Source of the DNA: Hydractinia symbiolongicarpus
Taxonomy: Eukaryota; Cnidaria; Hydrozoa; Anthoathecata; Hydractiniidae
Length of the DNA stretch: 64,000 nt
Assembly (NCBI RefSeq): GCF_029227915.1
Contig: NC_079876.1
Location: 14,384,001-14,448,000, forward strand
Direction of reading: 5' to 3'
Position numbers and translations under genes: made by a program
Shown here: positions 57,262 to 64,000 of the stretch, one piece after another
Numbering within the stretch: position 1 is the first letter of the stretch
Layout: the number at the start of each line of letters is the position of its first letter
The notes under the pieces: generated by a model
The model's input: the letters and a program-made list of their open reading frames with translations, nothing else
Database searches by the model: none
What the model was told of the DNA's origin: nothing

Positions 57262-60200
57262 CTAAATCTCAATAAACAAGAAAAAAATTAAATTTACCAC
57301 TCATGATCTATGATAAAGTTGTTACCTAGAATGCGTGCCACTTCCACAATTTTATTCCATACAGAAAGGCTCCTCCCTAACAAATAAATACATACCGCTT
57401 GCATGGAGATTTATTAATTGTTTTCCAATCTTTGTGACTCCCATTAAAGCTAATGGGGCTTGATAAATATCTTTATTCATGCTTTCAGAATGACCCATAT
57501 GGGCGTAGAACAGTTGTCTTTCCTGTTGTGGCAGGTCCAACGCAGCATATAAAGTGCTGACGCGGTGTCTATTAGTGGTTGCATTTATAATTTCCACATT
57601 GGTAAGTTCTAGTTTCTTACAGACTTCTTTCAATGCATGCCAGCCAGACACATTTAAAGATGACAGCTGTGTGCTGGCAAACACAAAATCATTATTTTTA
57701 TCGATACCAGCCTTGATTCTAAATTTTGGATCAACTAACCTTTTCATAGCAGAAGTAGTGTCGTTTGGAAATAAAACAGACACCAAATGATGATTTCCTT
57801 TACCCGTCATGTAGGTTATTTTTAGTGAACTCACTAATAGTTTGTCAGCTTCATTCAAACTCTGAAGACGTTGTTGATCAATCCAATTATCGCTTTCTGC
57901 TTCTAACCAATCTTTTACTAGGAGGCGACTTGTTTCCCCACCACGGCGCCCATTCAATAATGTTAGTCGTGTGAGTACTAAGTTCCTCAGTTCAACAAAA
58001 GAGTGAGCAGTCCATAACTCAAAAACACACAGTAGTTCACCCATTCTCTTGAGAATATGTTGATGTATTTTCTCAATGTCGCTTTCCAAAGGCAACTGAC
58101 ATGGTTTTCTTATTTTAACTAGCCTTTTTTTTTCAAGCTCGTATCGTGCAGAGGAAACCATGCAATCCTCGTTGGCTTTATAGCATACCATAAATTTTTC
58201 GATTTCACTGGCCTCCTCTTCGTTAGCTAACATATATTGATGAGCATACAATATTTTTACACTTTTGTTGATGATGTAAAAAACATTCTGGCGTAGTCCT
58301 GGCTTAAGACTACGATCAACATTCAAAGTAACAGCGTCAATGGCATCAGTAAAACACGTAAAATTCTTTCGCACAAACATATCTAACAAATTACCATGAT
58401 CATGACAAACGCCATTCATCCTCTTAAAAGATTGGTACAGGCTACCTAACACTCGCATATGACCCCTAACAGATTTATTCACGGTGGCTGCTTTTTCTTT
58501 TTTGACTACAAGCTTTGCAAACAACTTCATTCCAATTCGTAATATCATTTCATCTTTGCGACATATATTTCCTATTATTAAACAAGGCAAATTAAATTTT
58601 CAAATATTTATTTTGTGTTTAAAGGTTTAGAAAATTAAAAAAAACATTATTTGCATCAATTTTAATGTACAGTGGAAGGTTGTACATTGAAATAGATGTT
58701 CTTAAACCTTTGGGGGCGTGAATACAAATTAAATAAACCTACATTTTTTTTCTGTCAAACATTTGTGAGTATTTATTTTAACGAAATAAACTTAAAACCT
58801 TTTGAAAACATAATTTTATGAATTAGGTCAATAATCTAAAAGATCAATTCATATATTTTTTTTAAATTAAACTACAACTTTAATTGAACACTTTTTTTAC
58901 TATTTCGCTCATAAAAAACAACAAAAAAATGTTACACTTGATCATATCCAGGATGTAACATGATTATGTTTATTAAATAATTATTTGAATGAATTAAGGA
59001 TTTCTATGAAATACATAAGGACTTTTAATGAATAGTACAAGTATTTTTTAACTCCTTAAATCCCAGAAGTTTCCTTTGCAATTTTTTATTATTTTTGATT
59101 ACTGTAGTTATTCGTAATAATTTAATAAAGAACAATGAAAATTTCATGAATTGGTAACAAATGTGAAGAACAGGGATGTTATCACCATAAAGCTGTCCTA
59201 CAAATCAATTGCTAAACTATGAACAAGTATGGAAAAAAGCTCGTAACGTAAATATAAAAATGATAACTTACCTACGGGATCATCTCTAAGCTTGGCCAAA
59301 ATGACTTCCTTGAATTGATCCGACATTTGGAGTGACATTGGAAGGAAGTCCAGTGACAATGGCAAGCCTGTTGGGACAGCATCTTGTCTTCTCATGCACG
59401 TTCTTTTGTGGCTGGCAAAGAAACGCTTAGAGATAAAAGCAGAGCATAAATTACAACGTTGCAATTCCAAGTATTTCTTTCTTTGACGTTCTCCTTGGAA
59501 AATAGGATTTTCTGTGGTAGCTTGCAACTTGTTGTACATTAAAATTCCTTCCCTTTTAATTTTTTTCCATTCCTCAATTTGCTTCACCTTAGTCATCTTT
59601 AGTGCATTTTTCACTCTTTCATTTTCCTTATGACATTTTTTAATGTGTCTGCTCAATTTTGAAGACATTATAGAACAATAAATGCACATTCTATACGGTT
59701 TTTTGTAAGGACTTTTTTTCTGAAATAAAAAGATAAGATGATTCTAGAATTGCTACATAACACAAAACATAAAGCCTTGCATCAATAATCCTAAATTTAA
59801 ATAAAATAGCATTGGAAAGTATTAATCAGTCAGTAGTATATAAGTTTACACAATCTTAAAATGCATCGATAATAGTACCTGCAGTTTTTTAGACTCGGCT
59901 TCAATTGTTTCCTGTTCACTATCAGTATTCACAATGTCTAAATCCTCATCAATCTCCAAACCAGAATCATTTTTCACTGAAACCTGTTTGTGTTAAATAA
60001 TACTATTGATAATTAAAAATAATAAATTAGGAAGCAACTTGTTGGTAGTTCAAAAGGGCTGAACAAATCATTGTAAATTAAATAAGCATCATCACAAAAC
60101 TCACTTGTTCACAACAGCTGACTTCCCTAATGGTCTGCGTATGTTCAGCAACTTGACACACCTGCAAAATTTCCAGATATAAAAAAAGCTATGCAAGGAT

Positions 60201-63200
60201 GTATGAAAAGTTATTACAAACATACAATACCTTTGTCGATGCTAGAGTTTCTATTTCTTCAAGATCAACTTTCATCTAACATTAATAAAGAGTAACTATT
60301 AGGTGTATTTAATTATTACTATTGACCGTAGGACCTAATGGAATTGATTTTGGACTTTGACCTTATAAATGCAGGAGATGAGAAAATTGGACTCCCAGAA
60401 TTAACATTCTTCTTACTTTGGCATGAATGCTGGAACTACACTACATATTGCTTAAATTAAGTAATCATTTGGTGGTGCATGCTTTATTACCAAGTCATAA
60501 ACATCAGACAACTGACAAAACAAGTACTTTTAAAATAAATTTTTAAAAAAAATAAAAACAAAAAAATTGAAATTACATGCCTTCAATGCACAAGGCAAAT
60601 TAAGCAAGTTTGGGTCAAATCCGAGAAATTAAATTCTAACAAAATGTCAATATTTCATGATTTTCAACAAAAGTTCTACAAAAATAAGTTTTCAACCAAT
60701 AAACCATTCAATTGGCGTTAAATGGAAAAGTTACTGAGCACAAAAAAAGATTTGGTTTTATAAAATCTAATCTTTTAAATTTAATGATTTTCTGAATAAA
60801 TGAAGAATTTCCTATAATTTTCTCTAATTATAACCAGTGCATCACAATGTAACCTTTGTAAACCAAAATTAACTGTCAGGTAATTTTACCATGAAGTTAA
60901 TTTTTCATTTTTTCACTTCAACAATTCATAATTTTCAACATTTAGGTAAATCGATGACAGTATATTTTAGCAGCAAAAAAAAACATGAAAATTTTATTAA
61001 CCTGAACTAACATTTGCTGAAAATATACCGGCATTTGTATTAAATTTAAATTAGAAATGCTGCAATGTAAAAAATATATGAGTAATGATGGAATACATAC
61101 GAACTTCTCCAATACTTTTGTCTAAAAATAAAATAGCATCAATTTATTACTATAATTATCATACCGTACAACTTTCTAGTGGACTCCAACTACACTGTAT
61201 TCCAATAAAAAAATTGTGCAATGTCTTTATAGCATAATTATAACGGTAATAGTCTAAGCATTTCTTATATTAAATCAGGTGCTATCTATATCTCCTCCTC
61301 ACAATTCAAAATCTTCAAAAATAAAAATGTACATAGGTAAATCTTTATTATATCGCAATAAAGATTCACCTATGTATATGCACCATCCCGATAAACTATC
61401 TAACATATTGCCGTAGTGTGGTGTAGTGGTTTTGTCTTTGGCTCCCAACTCTAGGGTCCGGAGTTCGAATCCCACTCGCTGCCTAGCAGTATGTTAGTGA
61501 TGAACAAAATAGTTCTTCTTCATTATAACAAAAATGTATATGGGAGAATTCTAACATACCAGTGTTTCAGTTTTGTCATTTCTAAAAAATAAACATAGAA
61601 ATATTACAACAAAATTATCTTTAAAGAACTAAATAAGTTACTTTAATTTCGACTAAAAAAGCATTGTTTACGTCGTTTACAGCAAATCTCATGTGAATGA
61701 CACCATAAAAACACCAATTTTTCATAGTTTCGTTTGTAATATTTTATCACTTTTTGTAATATTTGAAAACAATAATTACCTAAAATTAATTTTTAATGGA
61801 AAAGTTGTTTCTTCATTACTACCATTCAAAATGGAACACTAAAAAATGAATAGAAAGTTTAAAATTTTTAAGTATTATTAGTGGAATTACTGGACCTTCA
61901 ATACTTACTGTTTCGCTGTCAGAACTGCTGAAATCAGGGACAATTTCAATTTCCTGAAACATAAATATTTATCATCAATACAATTAAAAATTATACTTTA
62001 AACGGAATCATGAATTGCATACATACCGGATAAGTAATTTTTACATCATCGTCACTACAATCCAGCTTGGCAAAATCTATGTCCTTGTAGTAGTCTGCAA
62101 ATTTATCTCCACCAATGACATTCTTTTTATTTACACCACTGCCAATATTTTCCTGAATCTTTTTTTTTGATTGGTAAGTACTGTTCTTGTACGTATTTAC
62201 ACCTGATGCAACCACATCTGCACTCTTGTAATTTCGACCTTGGACACTGACAACATCTGCAATGATCTCAGCAACTTGTTCTTTATTTTCACAACCTATT
62301 TTCATATCCTGTATACCAGCAATATTCGTTTCCTCAACATTCTGTCCATGTAGAGGTTCATCACCACAATATCTGTCCCCTTCGTTTGATTCTACTTGTG
62401 TATAAACAGTAGGATTATCCACCTTATAACTCACACTACCAGCAACACGATTGACCAAAACTGCATCTTTGCCTTCACCTACACTTTGATTGTGTAAACT
62501 ATCAGAATTATTGCCCTTGGGTTCACATACATCAACAAAATCAAGAACCTTGTCATTAGTGACACTTCTATCTATAACACTGACAATATCTGTAATGATT
62601 TCAGCAGCAACTTGTTCTTTATTTTCACCAACTATTTCCATATCCTGTATGATAGATGTGTTTTCAACATTTTCTTTAAGTTGGAGTTTATGAACACAAT
62701 ATTTCTCCCCTCCCATATTTTCTAATTGCATGTAAACAGTAGCACCATTTGTCTGATAACCACCATTAAAACCTTTGCATTTAATATTTTCCTCTACTTC
62801 CTCCTCTAATTTTTCACACAAATCAACATTCTGACCATTGATAGCAACTGAATCTTTTCCATTGCCTACGTTTTTACTATATAAACGAACAGGATCGTTA
62901 TTCTTGGGTTCATATACATCAACAACATCAATAAACTTTGCATTCACATCATCTTTATCTTTTACACAGGTGTCAGATTTTAGTTCAATACTTCCGTCTT
63001 TTTTCCAAACAACTACTTGATCACATTTTTCTTCGTCATTTTCCCCATTATCTAAAACAAATAGATCAGGTAAGGAGTATTCAAAAGTAAATAACATGTG
63101 TATAATACATATATATTGCAGTTCAGGGTGTATGCTACTCAAATTATTCAGAAACTTATATTTTGTTCAGTTCATGTTTCTAAACTATTTAGTTACAAAT

Positions 63201-64000
63201 TTAATATTGCTTCTGGATTTTCCTTTCTTAACCAAGTTGTAATATCTTTGTTTAACCTTTTTCATAACATCCCAAAGAAGAATGAGATTAATTTTCCAGA
63301 TGGACCCTCCTAAATAAATTTATCCTGCATAAGTTCTATTTGAATTAAATCAGTCAAAACAGTATCTACAGAACCCAGAACCTATAGTACAGCATAAAAT
63401 AGATAAGTGTAAGCAAATTAGGAAAATAATGTTATAATTACTGGAATTAGGCACTTAAAGTGAGACCATCCATAAAAATATGTCTGTTTTCTGTAACCGA
63501 CACATTAAAATATCTTAACAGCTAGGTAGGCGATAATATTTTTTACATAAAAAAAATCAGTATCATATTGTCATATTTTTGACATTCTGCGTAAAGCATG
63601 TGAAAATCTGCATGACACGTGAAAATAACAAACCTAATAAATCAACCTATAAACCTAATAACATAACAAACAAACCAAATCAGAATTTAATTAGATAAAG
63701 AGTGTGAATTAAAATATTTACACTGATTATTTCAAATTATATGGATTTGGCATACAATGTGTATTTATAATTCATAAACTTTTTGTACTTATAACACTTC
63801 ACCCAGCCATTTTACCCGAAACAAACACATTTTTAGAGATAGCATGGGAAAGGGTGTTACGTAATTGAGAAATTTTCACACATTACAAACCTATCACTTC
63901 TGTTTGAAGAATGCAATCATGAATCTAATAAAAATAATTCAATATTTTTAAGATACATGTAACGTTAAAAACAACATAATTAAAGTATATATCTTACCTT
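54787..64000 (-). CDS. Zinc-finger/tyrosine-recombinase-like nuclear protein, multi-exon, 5' end outside the window
   Basis: In-frame exons in coding order: 62027-63051, 61909-61953, 61101-61121, 60231-60275, 60105-60161, 59879-59983, 59272-59719, 57396-58571, 57232-57261, 56908-56970, 56615-56677, 56442-56528, 56308-56340, 55904-55942, 55670-55714, 55288-55320, 55083-55181, 54787-54932 (stop TAA). This gives at least 1185 residues. A donor at 63997 shows another exon entering from beyond the window, and 63891-63924 is a tentative exon with fitting phase. Order of parts: acidic region with an internal duplication, acidic mini-exons, two zinc fingers, recombinase-like core, disordered Ser/Lys-rich linkers with a basic RSKKRKK stretch, and a SANT/Myb-like C terminus. 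From memory, poorly characterised animal proteins share the zinc-finger plus recombinase-like order. Whether it retains DNA strand-transfer activity or is a domesticated DNA-binding protein is unknown. Confidence 0.85.
57396..58571 (-). CDS. Exon with tyrosine-recombinase-like catalytic core
   Basis: A 1176-nt exon, phase 1 on both sides (acceptor taataatag, donor G|gtatgt). It can be laid over XerD-type recombinases motif by motif. Box I is LNGRRGGETSRL (Arg, with Glu three residues on). The beta-hairpin Lys lies in TGKGNHHLVSVLF. Box II is TTNRHRVST, where the first His of HxxR is Thr and the Arg is kept. HMGHS supplies the third-position His, and the nucleophile candidate Tyr in DIYQAP is encoded at 57463-57465. 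The GHS-to-IY spacing equals that of XerD. N-terminal to it lies a helical region like a core-binding domain. R-K-(T)xxR-H-Y is therefore nearly complete. Related lineages include Crypton-type elements and their domesticated derivatives. Confidence 0.85.
59272..59719 (-). CDS. Exon with two C2HC/C2H2-like zinc fingers
   Basis: A 448-nt exon, entering in phase 0 (acceptor tttatttcag) and leaving in phase 1 (GTAG|gtaagt). Finger 1 is CIYC...LSRHIKKCH. Finger 2 is CNLCSAFISKRFFASHKRTC (C-x2-C-x12-H-x4-C). A charged linker separates them. The exon ends RDDPV and joins the core exon as G-NICRKDE, giving a continuous helix-like segment. The zinc fingers likely provide DNA or protein binding. Confidence 0.85.
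59879..61953 (-). CDS. Five phase-0 mini-exons between the acidic exon and the zinc fingers
   Basis: 61909-61953, 61101-61121 (21 nt), 60231-60275, 60105-60161 and 59879-59983 are 45, 21, 45, 57 and 105 nt. All are phase 0 with good splice sites. Products are acidic, e.g. EIEIVPDFSSSDSET, TKVLEKF, MKVDLEEIETLASTK. A 22-nt exon-like segment at 61560-61581 also has splice consensus but would bring in TGA, so it is left out of the model. Confidence 0.7.
61330..61376. repeat. 20-bp hairpin in an intron
   Basis: Arms 61330-61349 and 61357-61376 are complementary with one mismatch ('acataggtaaatc' against 'gattcacctatgt'), with a 7-nt loop. Probably a small foldback remnant. Confidence 0.85.
61413..61485 (+). 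repeat. tRNA-like SINE head in an intron of the recombinase-like gene
   Basis: An A-box-like TGGTGTAGTGG at about 61422-61432 and a B-box-like GTTCGAATCC at about 61462-61471 have tRNA-like spacing. The T-stem and acceptor stem do not pair well, so a functional tRNA is unlikely. It lies antisense to the host gene. Confidence 0.5.
62027..63051 (-). CDS. Large acidic exon with internal duplication
   Basis: A 1025-nt exon from acceptor tttgttttag (ends at 63052) to donor CCG|gtatgt, entering phase 1 and leaving phase 0. The encoded 341 residues are acidic and probably disordered. They contain two copies of a block of about 110 residues. Each has VD-V-x-EPK, VG-x-GKD, VY-x-Q-x-E, a C in 'YC', IQDM-x-I, and ENKEQVA...I-x-D-x-VSV. 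No known domain recognised. Confidence 0.8.

Noticed and set aside
57302-57329. 28-nt candidate exon between the core exon and the 57232-57261 exon
   Set aside because: It has a weak acceptor with no pyrimidine tract and would change the phase. Skipping it keeps the uniform phase-1 pattern and gives a sensible QDIMEDLP join.
61413-61485. Functional tRNA gene
   Set aside because: A- and B-box are present, but the acceptor and T stems do not pair, so a SINE head is more likely.

Overview
This is eukaryotic, AT-rich, gene-poor DNA with GT-AG introns and many degenerate transposons. The content (an activin-type TGF-beta ligand, a metazoan zinc-finger/tyrosine-recombinase-like protein, Tigger, Helitron and LINE relics, tRNA-derived SINE pieces) points to an invertebrate animal. 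A cnidarian, perhaps a hydrozoan, is my inference and not something the sequence proves.

Layout. 1-13.5 kb is intergenic: a head-to-tail cluster of short Helitron-like units (1.35-1.7 kb), a Helitron Rep relic (6.1-6.5 kb), a 128-bp tandem array (9.2-9.8 kb) and two inverted copies of a roughly 500-bp repeat (6.7-7.1 and 11.1-11.6 kb). 13.5-16.3 kb (+) holds a complete two-exon TGF-beta/activin-like ligand of 348 aa. 16.3-29.3 kb is repeat-rich, with Helitron-like pieces carrying repeated TGACGTCA palindromes. 29.3-31.1 kb is a Tigger/pogo transposon with intact ends but no catalytic core. 31-38 kb has no convincing gene.

38-49 kb (-) carries three two-exon genes for small secreted proteins. 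Each has a signal peptide on exon 1, a phase-0 intron of about 2.3-2.4 kb and one terminal exon. Two of them (98 and 97 aa) are clear paralogues. They share a CxGxxWRxC-type disulfide loop just after the signal peptide, basic cleavage sites, a charged middle and a C-terminal amphipathic segment. The third (67 aa) is a four-cysteine peptide with a different sequence. I recognise none of the three; they are my main candidate for something undescribed.

54.8-64 kb (-) is the 3' part of a large gene with at least 18 exons, and its 5' end lies outside the window. I assembled it in frame through every junction to a stop at 54787. It encodes a duplicated acidic region, two CCHC/C2H2-like zinc fingers, a tyrosine-recombinase-like core with nearly all catalytic positions present, many mini-exons of low-complexity sequence including a basic stretch, and a C-terminal SANT/Myb-like segment.

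The genes show no operon-like relationship. All gene models come from reading splice sites, phase and homology by eye; no search or transcript data were available.
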